Source: Rhodovibrio salinarum DSM 9154
GTDB lineage: Bacteria; Pseudomonadota; Alphaproteobacteria; Kiloniellales; Rhodovibrionaceae
DNA: 64,000 nucleotides
Assembly: GCF_000515255.1 (NCBI RefSeq)
Contig: NZ_KI911559.1
Coordinates: 3,228,693-3,292,692 of the forward strand
Direction of reading: 5' to 3'
Below, piece by piece: positions 1-9,800 of this stretch (positions are counted from its first letter, which is position 1; each line of letters begins with the position of its first letter). The position numbers and the translations under genes are program-made. Below the pieces are notes generated by a model. The model was not told the DNA's origin, did no database searches, and saw only the letters and a list, made by a program, of their open reading frames with translations.

Positions 1-348
1 CGGCTGCATCCGGGCTGCAGCTTCGAGTTGCATACCCACAACGGGTCGCCTGCGATCAAGGTGCCGACCGACAGCCCCTACCTGCAGGCCGCACGCGATG
101 CCCTGGCCGACGTTTATGGCAAAACCCCCGTCAACATCGGCTCCGGCGGCTCGATCCCGGTGGTGGGCGAGTTCAAGGACGTCCTGAGCATCGACACGCT
201 GCTGATGGGCTTCGGGCTGGACGACGACCGCATGCACAGCCCGAACGAGAAATTCGAGTTGGCCTGCTTCGACAACGGCATGAAAGCGCATGCCGCCCTG
301 CTCGAGCGGATGCGCACCCTCGCCGCCCAACGCGATGCCGCGGAATAG
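1..348 (+). CDS. M20 family metallopeptidase, C-terminal fragment
   Basis: The gene enters from the left edge of the window, so only its last 115 codons are seen and the true start is outside. The reading frame is open from base 1. The fragment has two hallmarks of M20 dipeptidases/deacetylases: a GGSIPVV stretch followed by GEF, and MHSPNEKF, whose histidine is the family's C-terminal metal ligand. The product would be a zinc-dependent peptidase or amidohydrolase acting on dipeptides or acylated amino acids; the substrate cannot be told from this part. It ends at a TAG just before a strong hairpin terminator. The family call is firm, the substrate is not. Confidence 0.85.
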   Translation, partial: RLHPGCSFELHTHNGSPAIKVPTDSPYLQAARDALADVYGKTPVNIGSGGSIPVVGEFKDVLSIDTLLMGFGLDDDRMHSPNEKFELACFDNGMKAHAALLERMRTLAAQRDAAE

Positions 349-370
349 GTAGAGCCCCCAAGCTCTGCCC

Positions 371-405
371 AAGAAAGCCCCGGCGGATACCGCCGGGGCT
401 TTCTT
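371..405. terminator. Bidirectional rho-independent terminator
   Basis: A perfect 16-bp inverted repeat (371-386 with 390-405) has a 3-base loop. The stem has a GC-rich core and A/T-rich flanks (AAGAAAG on the left, CTTTCTT on the right), so it can work on both strands. It lies between the convergent M20 peptidase gene and the small membrane protein gene. Confidence 0.85.
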
Positions 406-408
406 GCT

Positions 409-645
409 TTACGCGCCCGGATGCTCGCCGTCGTTCTGTTGATACTGCGTTTTCGGGGCATAGCGGTAGTTCGGACCGGTCATCGACCAGACCAGCGCGA
501 TCACCCAGCCCACAACCGTCCAGCCGAAAGCGATATTGATGGCAAGGATCGCCATCGCTTTCGGGTGTCCGCGCCAGACCGCCAGGGTAAGCGGCACGAA
601 ATACAGCACGACGAGTACCAGCAGCGTCCAGCCACCCAGATCCAT
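409..645 (-). CDS. Superinfection immunity-like small membrane protein
   Basis: This 78-residue protein has two predicted membrane segments (about residues 5-23 and 31-53) and a short polar tail. The pattern of an LxVVLYFVPxxLA-type first helix followed by NIAFGWTVVGWVIALVW matches the superinfection-immunity (Imm_superinfect) family, named after the phage T4 Imm protein that blocks DNA entry. In bacterial chromosomes the family is common and its role is usually unknown, so a phage-defence function is only a possibility. A GAGG Shine-Dalgarno sequence lies about 10 bases before the ATG. It ends against the shared terminator at 371-405. Confidence 0.75.
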   Translation of the reverse strand: MDLGGWTLLVLVVLYFVPLTLAVWRGHPKAMAILAINIAFGWTVVGWVIALVWSMTGPNYRYAPKTQYQQNDGEHPGA

Positions 646-696
646 GGTTCTTCTACCTCGCTCGTGCGCCCGCCAAGTCAGGCGCTACCATGTCCA

Positions 697-3090
697 TCAT
701 CCAACGCCTCCGGCCCGCCGACCGTCACGGCCGGTGAAGATCAGGCCGAACAGCAGCGACAGCGCCGCACCGACCGCCACCGTGGTGCCCAACTGCGCCA
801 GCATCGGAAACTCAGCGCCGGCCAGGATGGCGAACACGGCCGTGGAGGTGATCGCGCAGATCACCACCGACCGCCGGGCATCGCGGCCATGGATATCGCC
901 CTCCTCGCCCTTCTCGGCGTCGCCGGGGCGTTCGGATTCCGCCGCCTCGCGCAGGAAGATGGCATAGTCCAGGCCAAGCCCGGCAACCACCATCAAGCCC
1001 AGCAGGTGAAACACCGTAATCGAGGTGCCAGCGGCCACCAACACACCGGCCGTCACCAGTACCGAAACGACGACGGCCCCGCTGACCAGCACCACCGGCC
1101 GTGCCCGGCGTAGACCGATCCAAAGCGCGAGCGCGGCCAGCAACCCACCAAAACCGATCCAGGTCAGGGTCTCGGTCCGATAGCCGCGCAGCAGGTCCTC
1201 GGTCTCGGCTTTCAGATCCAGCAGCCGCACGCCTGGAACCTGCGTCTTGGCGAGCGCCTGCTCCAGCCGCGCGGGATCGCGCAGTCCCCGGATAAAAGCG
1301 AAGCCCCGCGCACCATCCTGGGTGTCGACCAACAGATTGGCGACCCGGCTGCGCAACGCCGTGTGTTGCAGGTCGCCGGGCAGGACCGGACCGGCCTGCT
1401 TAGCCGTCGTCAGGTCGTCGACAAACGGATCGAAAGTGCCGGGCTCGAACGGCAGACCATCGGTCGCCTGCGCCAGCCGGTCCTCCAGCACCTCGCGTGC
1501 CGGCAAGGCAGCCAGCCGCTCGGTCTGCCGGTCGCGGCTCGGCAGGTACCGGGCCAGCGTATCGAAGCCGGCCAACACACCGGCCTCGCGCAGACTCCGT
1601 AGGGTCGGCAGCAGCGCCTCCCCGCGCTCCAGCACCTGTTGCGCGTCACCTCCCTGGATCGCCACCAAAAAGCGCGGATTGGTCGCCGCCAGATCCGCCC
1701 GCAACGCCTTATCCGTCGCCTTAAGCTCCTGCGGGGTAGGCGACAGCGCGCGCAAGTCCGCTTCCCACAAGGCATCGCCCTTGGCGCTCATCAGCGCCAG
1801 GCAAGCCAAGGCCAGCACGAGCGCAGGCCAGCGCAGCCGGGCACTTTTATGGTGCCAGGGCGCGATCCAATCCCACACACGCCGGGCCGGCGGCAATTCA
1901 ATCGGTTGCGCCGTCCAGGGCAACGCGTAACGCGTCACCAGTGCTGCCACGACCAGCGCCACCAGGGTGAACAAACCGAGCTGCGCCACCCCGGGGAAGG
2001 AGGAGAAAACCAGCGGGACGAAACCGATTGCGGTGGTCGCCACGCCCAGGCGCAGCGCCGGCCAAATCCGCCGCGCGGTCGCCCAGGGACCATACCGGGG
2101 ACGGGTGTGCGCGAACAGGTGCAGCGGGTAATCGACCGTGACGCCCACCAGCGTCGCCCCGAAGCCCAACGTGGTGACGTGCACCGAGCCAAACACCCCG
2201 GCCACCGCCGCCGCCCCCGCGCCAAAGCCGGCGATCAGCGGCACCGCCGCGGCCAATACGACAGACAGGCGAGAGAAGGCGAGCAGCAGCACGGCCCCGA
2301 CCACCGGCAGCGACAGGGCGAGCAGCCGGCCGGTCTCCGCGTTCACCGCCGCGCGGCCCTTGACGGTGATCACCGGCGGGCCAGCGGTGGTCAGGTGGAT
2401 CGGGCCGTGCTCAGCTTCAACGGCCGCCTTGGCATCGTCGAGCGCGGCCACGACGGCCCGCTGCTGGGCAACATCGAAGCCCTCGCGTTCGGACAGGGCG
2501 ACCAGCACGGCACGCGCGCCTTCCTGGCCGATCCAGACGCCGTTCTGCTTGCGCGGGCCACCGCTGTCGCGCCACAGCTGCGCCACCTCGAGCGTGCGCA
2601 GCGTGGGATCGTCGGCCATCAGGTCCTCGATCACCGGCGAGCCCAGGCCGCGCAGCTCCAGCAGCAGCTCTTCCAGCTTCTGCGACAGCCCCTCGGCGGT
2701 GTAGTCGGCGGGGTCGAGCGGCGGGTTCAGGCGGTAGCGAAACGTCCGGAAGGGGTCGAGCGCACCGGCGTCGAGCGCGAAGCTGCCGTTGATCACCTGG
2801 GCGTAATAGCCGGTGTCCATCAGCGCCGCCTTGTAGGCGCGCGACAGGGTGGCCAGGCGCTCCGGCGTCGCCGTACCGTCGCCCGGCTCAAGCGCGATCA
2901 GCACCGTGCGCCCGGCCGGACCGGAGCGCAGGGCCTGGTTCATGATCGCGAGATCCTCGCTCTGCTGATCCGGCAGCAGAACCGTCAGATCGGCGCGCAG
3001 CGGCAGCAAGGCGAACACCCCGGCCGTTGCCGCCAGCAGCAACGCGACCAGCGCCCCCGCCCGGACGAACGCCTGGATTCCGGCACGCAC
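697..3090 (-). CDS. MMPL/RND family exporter
   Basis: The 797-residue protein has the two-fold RND architecture: one N-terminal membrane helix (about 8-28), a large periplasmic loop to about 245, five helices to about 395, then a second repeat with a helix at about 420, another loop, and five helices ending near 790. This is the MMPL/HAE3 layout, used for moving lipids or hydrophobic molecules from the inner membrane towards the periplasm. The start is GTG, six bases after the stop of the upstream LolA-like gene, so the two are very likely translated together. LolA-like plus MMPL pairs are known from clusters for aryl-polyene or related lipid-linked products, but no biosynthetic enzymes are visible here. 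Family assignment is firm; the cargo is unknown. Confidence 0.85.
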   Translation of the reverse strand: MRAGIQAFVRAGALVALLLAATAGVFALLPLRADLTVLLPDQQSEDLAIMNQALRSGPAGRTVLIALEPGDGTATPERLATLSRAYKAALMDTGYYAQVINGSFALDAGALDPFRTFRYRLNPPLDPADYTAEGLSQKLEELLLELRGLGSPVIEDLMADDPTLRTLEVAQLWRDSGGPRKQNGVWIGQEGARAVLVALSEREGFDVAQQRAVVAALDDAKAAVEAEHGPIHLTTAGPPVITVKGRAAVNAETGRLLALSLPVVGAVLLLAFSRLSVVLAAAVPLIAGFGAGAAAVAGVFGSVHVTTLGFGATLVGVTVDYPLHLFAHTRPRYGPWATARRIWPALRLGVATTAIGFVPLVFSSFPGVAQLGLFTLVALVVAALVTRYALPWTAQPIELPPARRVWDWIAPWHHKSARLRWPALVLALACLALMSAKGDALWEADLRALSPTPQELKATDKALRADLAATNPRFLVAIQGGDAQQVLERGEALLPTLRSLREAGVLAGFDTLARYLPSRDRQTERLAALPAREVLEDRLAQATDGLPFEPGTFDPFVDDLTTAKQAGPVLPGDLQHTALRSRVANLLVDTQDGARGFAFIRGLRDPARLEQALAKTQVPGVRLLDLKAETEDLLRGYRTETLTWIGFGGLLAALALWIGLRRARPVVLVSGAVVVSVLVTAGVLVAAGTSITVFHLLGLMVVAGLGLDYAIFLREAAESERPGDAEKGEEGDIHGRDARRSVVICAITSTAVFAILAGAEFPMLAQLGTTVAVGAALSLLFGLIFTGRDGRRAGGVG

Positions 3091-3096
3091 CCTGCC

Positions 3097-3765
3097 CTAG
3101 GCCCCGGGCCGCAAATGGATGATCCGTCGGCCGCCGTCGCGCAGGCGCACGTCGATCGTGCGCACCTGGCAGGGCGTGTTCCCGCCATCGCCAACCAGGC
3201 CGGGCGCGCCCTGTCCATCGATATCGATATGGGACAAGGTGTAGCCCACATCATCGCCACGCGGATTCAGGCGCATGTCCCAAGCCCCGGCGGCGGCACC
3301 GTCGGGATCGGCGGACAAGCTCACCTTGAACCCGCCCTGAAGGGCCGCCGCATCGCCCTTGAGCAGGGCCCGGACTGCGTCGAAGGTCGCTTTCAGACCC
3401 GGACGTTCAGAGAGGTCGAAGGTGGCGACCTCGTTGCCCGAGGCGTCGAACACGCTCATCCGGTCCCCCTCGACGACCGCGCGCTCGCGCCGCGGCTCCT
3501 CGACGATCTTCTCTAGCCGGCGCGGCGGGACGTAGATCAACCGGCCGGTGCTCTCCAACATCTCGTCGACGCTGGTGACCAGCCGCTCCTCCCGGAACGG
3601 GACCTCGACGCGCCCGTCCTTGGCAAGGCAGCGCGCCAGTGCGTCCAGGTCTGGGCCCCCGTCCTGTGCGTGCGCCGGCACGGTTGCGCCCAGCAGCGCT
3701 CCAGCCGCCAGCCCGCCTGCCAGCAGCGCGCCCGCCAGCCGGCACGACAATGTCGATGCGATCAA
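3097..3765 (-). CDS. LolA-like outer-membrane lipoprotein carrier-related protein
   Basis: The start was set at a TTG at 3765 because AGGGAG sits six bases upstream and a clean signal peptide follows (hydrophobic stretch GALLAGGLAAGALLGAT, then an AHAQ cleavage site); the longer open frame would bury it. The mature part resembles the LolA-related periplasmic carriers that accompany MMPL exporters: a VPFREERLV strand, a GRLIYVPPRRLEKIVEEP strand pair, then DRMSVFDASG. It probably accepts a lipid or lipidated molecule from the MMPL protein encoded six bases downstream. True LolA carries lipoproteins; this subgroup may carry something else. Confidence 0.72.
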   Translation of the reverse strand: MIASTLSCRLAGALLAGGLAAGALLGATVPAHAQDGGPDLDALARCLAKDGRVEVPFREERLVTSVDEMLESTGRLIYVPPRRLEKIVEEPRRERAVVEGDRMSVFDASGNEVATFDLSERPGLKATFDAVRALLKGDAAALQGGFKVSLSADPDGAAAGAWDMRLNPRGDDVGYTLSHIDIDGQGAPGLVGDGGNTPCQVRTIDVRLRDGGRRIIHLRPGA

Positions 3766-4093
3766 TGGAAACTCCCTGATGCGCTGGCCCGGACAGCACC
3801 ACGCCCGGGCTCGCCAAACCGCATCCAAAGTGTGGGGTTCGGGGCCCGGATGTCTAGGGGCAAGCCGCACGCACCGCTACGCGCCTCGCGTCCAGAGCCT
3901 GACGGGAACGCCCCCTCTCGTGTCGTTAGACGCGAGCCGGCCATGGCCAACGCCACTAACGGGCGTGACCTTTCAGGAAAATCAGCTATCCTGCTGTTAA
4001 GAGGCAAAAGCGCCGGGTTCGAACCGACCTTCAGGAAGATTGCGTCCGAGATCAGCATACACCTGACATCCGCACCATCAGGGGAATGACAGC
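3766..4093. other. Intergenic region between divergent genes
   Basis: About 330 bases separate the lolA-like gene (minus strand) from the Tat-type protein gene (plus strand). It must hold divergent promoters, but I could not point to convincing -35/-10 pairs. Open frames across it lack Shine-Dalgarno sequences and family features. Confidence 0.4.
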
Positions 4094-4531
4094 ATGAACC
4101 GACGCAGCTTCGTTCTCGCCGGCGCCGGTACGACCGCCGCCGTCACCTTGTCGGGGGCGGCGATTACCGGGCTTGGCGCCCAAACGAGCATACACACCAC
4201 GCCGCGCACACCGGGCCTCCTGGCCCGCCGACTGGCCAAGAAAGGCGGCACGGGACGCGCGGTGACCCTGACCGGCTGGGCCACGCCCGCGGCTGATGGA
4301 CCCGGCCATTACATCGTGGTTAGCGAGGACGGCCCAGTCGCCGATCCCGCGCACGATCAACCGGCTGCCTGGCCATCACACGCGGTGCGCGTCTACCCGA
4401 CCAATGGTCCGGTTCAGGACGTCTCCGGACCGGTCAAGGTGACGGGGCAACTGTTCACGGGGCGCTTCAGCGACCTTCCGACCGGACGGGCTGCCAGCCG
4501 GGTCATGGTCGGTACGGTGAGTGCCGCCTAA
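4094..4531 (+). CDS. Tat-type exported protein of unknown function
   Basis: This 145-residue protein starts with NRRSFVLAGAG, a twin-arginine motif, followed by a hydrophobic region (AAVTLSGAAITGLGAQ), so it is probably folded in the cytoplasm and exported by Tat. An AGGGGA Shine-Dalgarno sequence lies eight bases before the ATG. The mature part is small and beta-rich with no cofactor-binding motif I recognise; strings such as GRAVTLTGWATP, HYIVVSEDGP and VKVTGQLFTGRF suggest a small beta-barrel. The next gene starts 64 bases later, so the two may share a transcript. Function unknown. Confidence 0.65.
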   Translation: MNRRSFVLAGAGTTAAVTLSGAAITGLGAQTSIHTTPRTPGLLARRLAKKGGTGRAVTLTGWATPAADGPGHYIVVSEDGPVADPAHDQPAAWPSHAVRVYPTNGPVQDVSGPVKVTGQLFTGRFSDLPTGRAASRVMVGTVSAA

Positions 4532-4595
4532 GCAACAGCCTGAATGGCAAGCCCCCGGCGTCCGTCTGGCGGACGCAGTCTGCTGGAGGAAGGGT

Positions 4596-5138
4596 ATGAT
4601 GTTCGCCCGTGCCGACCTGCCGAATGGCCTCTCCTTGCGCCCCACCCAGCCCGGCGACCGCGACTTTGAGAGGATGCTGCACGCCGCCCGCCGCCAGGAC
4701 CTGTGGTGCGCCGAGGCGCCGGTGGACGAGATCCATGGCTTGATCGAGATGCAAGAGCGCGCGCAGATCGCCGGCTACGGAGCACAACGGCCGGAGGCGT
4801 GTTATTACATCATCGAGCGCACCGGCGTGGCCTGCGGTCGGATGGTCATCGACTTCCACGCGGGTGGCTTGCGACTGGTCGATCTCGCCCTGGTTCCAGA
4901 AGCGCAGGGCAAGGGGGTTGCGGAGACGGTTGTGCGGGCGCTGCAAAAGGTCGCCGATAGCATACCCGTAGCCATCACGCTGTGTGTCTTCGTGCAGAAC
5001 GCAGCGGCACTGAAGTGCTACCGTAAACTAGGCTTCCACCCGGCAGACCGGCAGCAAAACGCGGCATTCCTGGAAATGATCTGGCATCCGCTTGCAGTTC
5101 GGCCCGCAGACGGGGCTCCCCTTTCGACGCCGGTGTAG
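4596..5138 (+). CDS. GNAT family N-acetyltransferase
   Basis: The 180-residue product fits one GNAT domain. The acetyl-CoA-binding motif A is seen as LALVPEAQGKGVAETVV, and the motif-B region as NAAALKCYRKLGFHP. The start was set at 4596 because GGAGGAAGG lies directly before the ATGATG pair and the family alignment begins just after it; a longer frame would add 25 residues without a Shine-Dalgarno sequence. The acceptor (small molecule, amino acid or protein N-terminus) cannot be judged from sequence. It is convergent with the DUF6916-like gene. Confidence 0.82.
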   Translation: MMFARADLPNGLSLRPTQPGDRDFERMLHAARRQDLWCAEAPVDEIHGLIEMQERAQIAGYGAQRPEACYYIIERTGVACGRMVIDFHAGGLRLVDLALVPEAQGKGVAETVVRALQKVADSIPVAITLCVFVQNAAALKCYRKLGFHPADRQQNAAFLEMIWHPLAVRPADGAPLSTPV

Positions 5139-5214
5139 CTGCAGCGCGCGTATTCGTTCGGCGCGCGAGATAAAGCCTTCTGGATCGACCAACCTCCATG
5201 TCTCGGGCAAACCC

Positions 5215-5643
5215 TCAATTGAGGATTGCCTGATAATAGATTTGTGGATCGAACGGCCCGTTCGGATTTTGCACAGCGACAAGCAGCATGGGCTCGATCC
5301 GGCCGATCTCACGATGGTGGATCGCATACAGCCCCTGCGGCAAACGCGGCTCCTGAGGTCCGGCGAATAGCAACGAAAAGCCGGTGCGCTTGGCCCAGGA
5401 AGGCGTACTCTCGGGGCATTCGGTAACCTCTATCAACGTGGCCTCGACCGGGTGCGCCCCGGGCGCCTCTCGCTCGACATCAACCAGATCAAGCAGAGTT
5501 AGGACGACTGCGGCACCTTCGTATGGGCGGAACACGTCGGCCGACAACGTTTCCAGCGCAAGCGCGTCCGTGTCGTCGTGCGTTGCCTCGACGCTTCGAT
5601 CCTGCGCGGAAGGCCCGCCCCCGATTGTCGTTCGATCGCCCAT
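5215..5643 (-). CDS. DUF6916-like protein associated with tail-collar genes
   Basis: The start was placed at 5643, where GAGGGGAAGGT precedes the ATG; the longer frame to 5757 has no clear Shine-Dalgarno sequence. The 142-residue product ends in a compact domain: TLLDLVDVERE, then GFSLLFAGPQEPRLPQGLYAIHH, then IEPMLLVAV. A core-forming 'F.l.F.gp....pqG.Y.l.h...g...lfLvP' pattern of this kind is what I associate with the DUF6916 family, found next to phage-tail-collar (MdpB-type) genes. The divergent neighbour at 6042 is exactly such a gene, which supports the call. The N-terminal 40 residues are low in structure. Molecular role unknown. Confidence 0.6.
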   Translation of the reverse strand: MGDRTTIGGGPSAQDRSVEATHDDTDALALETLSADVFRPYEGAAVVLTLLDLVDVEREAPGAHPVEATLIEVTECPESTPSWAKRTGFSLLFAGPQEPRLPQGLYAIHHREIGRIEPMLLVAVQNPNGPFDPQIYYQAILN

Positions 5644-6041
5644 ACCTTCCCCTCTTGGCCCTCTTGACCTGCCGATCATTGGCAATGCTGTTAGCGTGAA
5701 AGACCTGTCCATTTCGCCAGCAGCGTTGGCGCCGTTTCCGCCAGCCAATAAAAACAAGTCTCGCGCGAACTTTCAGTTTGCCTACAACGTCATGCGCGGT
5801 ATATCTTGAATACCACTCGCCTGTCACGAGAAAGCTGAACCTTACCGTCACCCCAGACAATACAGCGCGACCAACGGAAGTCGGATAGGCAGCCGGCTAG
5901 CCTCTCCTGCTTAGATGCGACGAGAGGCTAAGCGCCACCTTCACGCCTCGGTCGATTAATTCCGGCGCCGCCCCCACCAAGGCTATCGCCTGCAACCACA
6001 CAGCAGGACATCAATAGGCATGTTCTAAGGGGAGAAACGCT
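5644..6041. other. Divergent intergenic region
   Basis: Roughly 400 bases separate the divergent DUF6916-like and tail-collar genes and should contain both promoters. I see no gene here: the frames crossing it lack start signals and have codon use unlike the neighbours. Confidence 0.4.
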
Positions 6042-6602
6042 TTGACGGATGTTTATACAGGGCAAATCATTCTGTTCGGCGGCAATTTCACGATTTTGAA
6101 TTTCGCCGAATGTGCCGGCGGCACGCTCACAATACCTCAGAACACCGCACTGTATTCGCTGCTAAGCACGATCTACGGCGGCGACGGAAGATCGACTTTC
6201 AAACTTCCAGACCTGCGCGGACGGGCCCCGGTCCAGACGGGAACGCGGCCAGGCGGCAGCACTTTCTACCAAGGTACCCCCGGCGGGACCGAGAGGGTCG
6301 GCCTCACGGTGGGTCACATGCCACCGCACAACCACGCGGCGCAGATGGCGGGCAACCTGACGGTGTCGTCCGCCAACGGCAGCGTTGCTCCCAGCTCGAA
6401 CACCTACCTTGGGGCCGGGGCTGGCCTCAGCAAGCTCTATACGACCGACACCAGCAGCGGGACCACCAGTGTGAAAGGCCTCGAGAACGCGAGCGTCACC
6501 GTCGATAATACCGGTGGTGGACAGCCAGTAGAAACGATGTCGCCCTATCTTCCGATCCGCTTCCAGATCGCCCTAAGCGGGCTGTACCCCTCACGCAGTT
6601 AG
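6042..6602 (+). CDS. Phage tail-collar domain protein (MdpB-like)
   Basis: This 186-residue protein starts at TTG with AAGGGGAG about eight bases upstream. The N-terminus has the tail-collar signature: GQIILFGGNFTILNFAECAG, then TLYSLLSTIYGGDG-like residues, FKLPDLRGRAPVQTG, and a second block GGTERVGLTVGHMPPHNH. This is the microcystin-dependent-protein (MdpB) family, bacterial relatives of tail-fibre collar domains. The C-terminal half is a repetitive beta-rich segment ending in VETMSPYLPIRFQIALSG, the usual family end. Such proteins are normally a set of two or three with a DUF6916 gene, and may be tail-fibre-like tips of a contractile or surface structure; no sheath or baseplate genes are seen nearby. 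Confidence 0.85.
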   Translation: MTDVYTGQIILFGGNFTILNFAECAGGTLTIPQNTALYSLLSTIYGGDGRSTFKLPDLRGRAPVQTGTRPGGSTFYQGTPGGTERVGLTVGHMPPHNHAAQMAGNLTVSSANGSVAPSSNTYLGAGAGLSKLYTTDTSSGTTSVKGLENASVTVDNTGGGQPVETMSPYLPIRFQIALSGLYPSRS

Positions 6603-6881
6603 AACGGACAGGTCCGCGCACTATGAGGCGTAGACTCTACAGAGCCGTTTTCTGCTGTGCCTTGAACGGCCACAATCGTGCGGATACCGGCATATATGCG
6701 CGAAAGACCAAGCGACAGCACGTCAACATTTCCGCCAATCCAGTTCATCGCCCATCATCAGTGAATCCCAACACCTCGGCGCATTCTGATCACCGGTATC
6801 GCATTTCGTTCGGCCACAGTCTCTTCACGGACAGGATCGGAAAATAATTTTACGTCATTTTAATTCTACTCATGTCATCGC

Positions 6882-9800
6882 ATGGAGCAAGCTGACTTCA
6901 AGACCTGCCGGCGCCGGGCGCCGACCAAAGAGATCGGGACGACGAAGCTCATGACGAAAGTGTTTCGTGATGCCGGGCGCACACTTCCAGCGCAGGTCGC
7001 GTCCCATACGCCAGACGCCCTTGCCGAAACTGACGCGCTGTTTGCCCTGGCCCTTGAGCCCCGCCTGCTGCTGGACGCCGCGGCAGCCGCCACAGCGGCT
7101 GATACGGCTGAAGACGGCGGTGGCAGTGACGGCTCGACAGACACGTCCGCGGTCGACCAGGGGGACGCCCCTCACACCTCTAAGGCCGCAGCCGGCGACG
7201 AACTGGCCGCGCAGACCCTCGCGAAGGGCGCTGGCGAGCTTGTCTTCATCGACACCGGTGTCTCGGGCTGGGAGACGCTGGCCGACGCGGTCGACCCGTC
7301 CGCCGAACTCGTGCTGGTCGACGCGAACGCAGACGGCCTACAGGTCATGGCCGACACGCTGAGCGGCCGTTCCGAGGTACAAGCGGTCCATGTTGTGGGT
7401 CACGGCGCGGTCGGCGCGTTCCAGCTCGGCCGCGCAACGGTCACCACGGAAAGCCTATCAAACTACAGCGCGCAGATCGAAGCCGTGGGCAACGCCCTCT
7501 CCGCTGAGGGCGATATCCTGCTGTACGGCTGCTATGTCGGCGCCGACGGCGCAGGCAGCGCGTTCCTGCAAGCGCTGGCCGACGCGACCGGCGCAGATGT
7601 CTCGGCGTCAGAAGACCTGACTGGCGCATCCAACCTCGGCGGAGACTGGGACCTCGAAGCCGCCGTCGGATCGGTCGAGGCCTCTAGTCTAATCGATTCC
7701 AGTAGCGGGTTCACCGGAACGCTCGCGGTTAGCGACGAAAACTTCGACGGTCGAGGTTTCATCGACGTCACGTCGCCCAGCACCACGATCGGCGACTGGA
7801 TTTTCGGCGCAAGCGCCAGCAACCGAATGGCAACGCCAAGCCAAGCAGAGGCGCCCTACAACCTGAATGTTGACGAGGGCGCGAGCGACCGAAATCTTGT
7901 CTGGAACATCAACGGGCTCAATCTGACGGATTTCTACTTCACCTCTGCCGATGGCAGCGACTTTACCCTCTCTTCTTTCGATTTCGGAGCCGGCTCTGGG
8001 AGTAGCATGTCACTGACGATCTCGGGCCTCCGGGACGGCTCGACCGTTGTCAGTGCCGAAAGCGTCAACCTCTCCTCCTCCGACAGCACCGGCAACATCA
8101 CCTACACGCAAAAGGGCAGCACTAGTGGCGGCGACTATGGCACGCTCACGTTCGGCGCCGCCTTCAACAACGTCGATCGGATCAACTTCTCGTTCAGCGC
8201 GGCCGCAGTTCCCGAGATCGACAACATTACCGTCAGCCTGTCGGACACCACGGCCCCGACGCTGACCTCGATCGAACGGCAGACCCCCAGTACGGGCGTG
8301 ACCAACGCCGACAGCCTGACCTTCCGCGCCACCTTCAGCGAGGGCGTGCAGAACGTCAGCACCGACGACTTCACGGTCTCCGGCGGGTCCACGGCGAGCG
8401 TCACCGGGGTATCGCAGGTTAATGCGACGACTTACGACGTGACGGTCTCGGGCGGGGACCTTGCCGCCTTCGAGGGAACGGTCGGGCTCGACGTCGCCAG
8501 CGGTCAGGACATCGCCGACACAGCCGGCAACGCCTTCGGCGGCGCGGAACCGGCAACCGACGAGACCTATACCCTCGACAACACGGCCCCCAGTCTGAGC
8601 GTGCCCGACCTTGTCACGGCCAGCGACAGCGGCTCGAGTGACAGCGACGACCTCACCAGCGACACCACGCCGACCGTCGAATACACCGCCGAGACCGGTA
8701 CCACCGTCGAAATCGACTGGGACGACGGCAACGGGTTCGTCGCAGCCGGCACCGGCAATGGCAGCGCGCAGCAAGCCACCCTGGCGTCGGCCTACGCCAG
8801 CGACGGCGCCAAGACGATCACCGTGCGCGCGACCGACGGCGCCGGCAACGTCTCCAGCCAAACGCACACCATCACGCTCGATACTCAGGCCCCGACCGTG
8901 GCGACCAACACCGGCGTCAGCGTGAACGAGGGCGGCACGGTGACGGTGGGCAGCAGCGCTCTGGCGGCGAGCGACACCGTGGATACCGACGCCAACCTGG
9001 TGTTCAACCTGACCGGCACGACCCACGGCGCCCTCGCGCTGAACGGGAGCACGCTGTCCAACGGCAACACCTTCACCCAGGCCGACATCGACAACAACCG
9101 TATCACCTTCGTCCACGACGGCAGCGAGACCACATCGGGGAGTTTCGCGTTCACCGTTCAGGATACCGCCGGCAACGTGCTGGGCGGCCAGAGCGCGTCG
9201 GTCTCGGTGACGCTGCAGAATGACAATACGCCGGTCGCGAGCAACGACACCGACACCACGAACGAGAACAGCTCGATCAGCCGCAATGCGGCGAACGGCG
9301 TAATCGATCCCAACGACACCGACGGCGACACGAATGCCAGCCTGAGCGTGACCACGGTCAACAACGGCACGACCAGCGTCGGCGCCGGGGTACAGATCGC
9401 CGGCGACAACGGCGGCCTGTTCACGATCAACGCGGATGGCTCCTACGCCTTCGACCCGAACGGCGAGTTCGACGATCTCGCATCCGGCAGCCGCGCGACG
9501 GCTGTGACCTATACCCTGTCCGACGGGGCGACCAGCGACACCGCGACCCTGACCGTCACGGTCACCGGGCTCAACGACGCGCCGACCCTGACCGGCGGCA
9601 CCGCCACCCTGAGCGGCACGGACGAGAACACGACGTCGGGTGGCACCACGGTCGCCAGCATCCTGACCGATACCGGTTATGCCGATGCCGACACCGGCGC
9701 CAGCAGCGGCATCGCGGTGACGGGGGTGAGTGCGAACGGCACCTGGCAATACTCCACCGACGGCACCGTCTGGACGGCCTTCGGCGCGGTCAACACCTCG

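Noticed and set aside
4005-4065. A tRNA-like T-arm (GGTTCGAACC) before the Tat-type gene, in either orientation
   Set aside because: The T-loop and a 5-bp stem can be drawn on the minus strand, but no acceptor stem, D-arm or anticodon arm fits around it.
6623-6847. A 74-codon open frame between the tail-collar gene and the giant gene
   Set aside because: No Shine-Dalgarno sequence, no recognisable features, and codon use unlike neighbouring genes.
8010-9749. A 579-codon minus-strand open frame inside the giant protein gene, and a 411-codon one at 10161-11396
   Set aside because: They follow from the repetitive, GC-rich codons of the sense strand; the proteins show no family features and no Shine-Dalgarno sequence.
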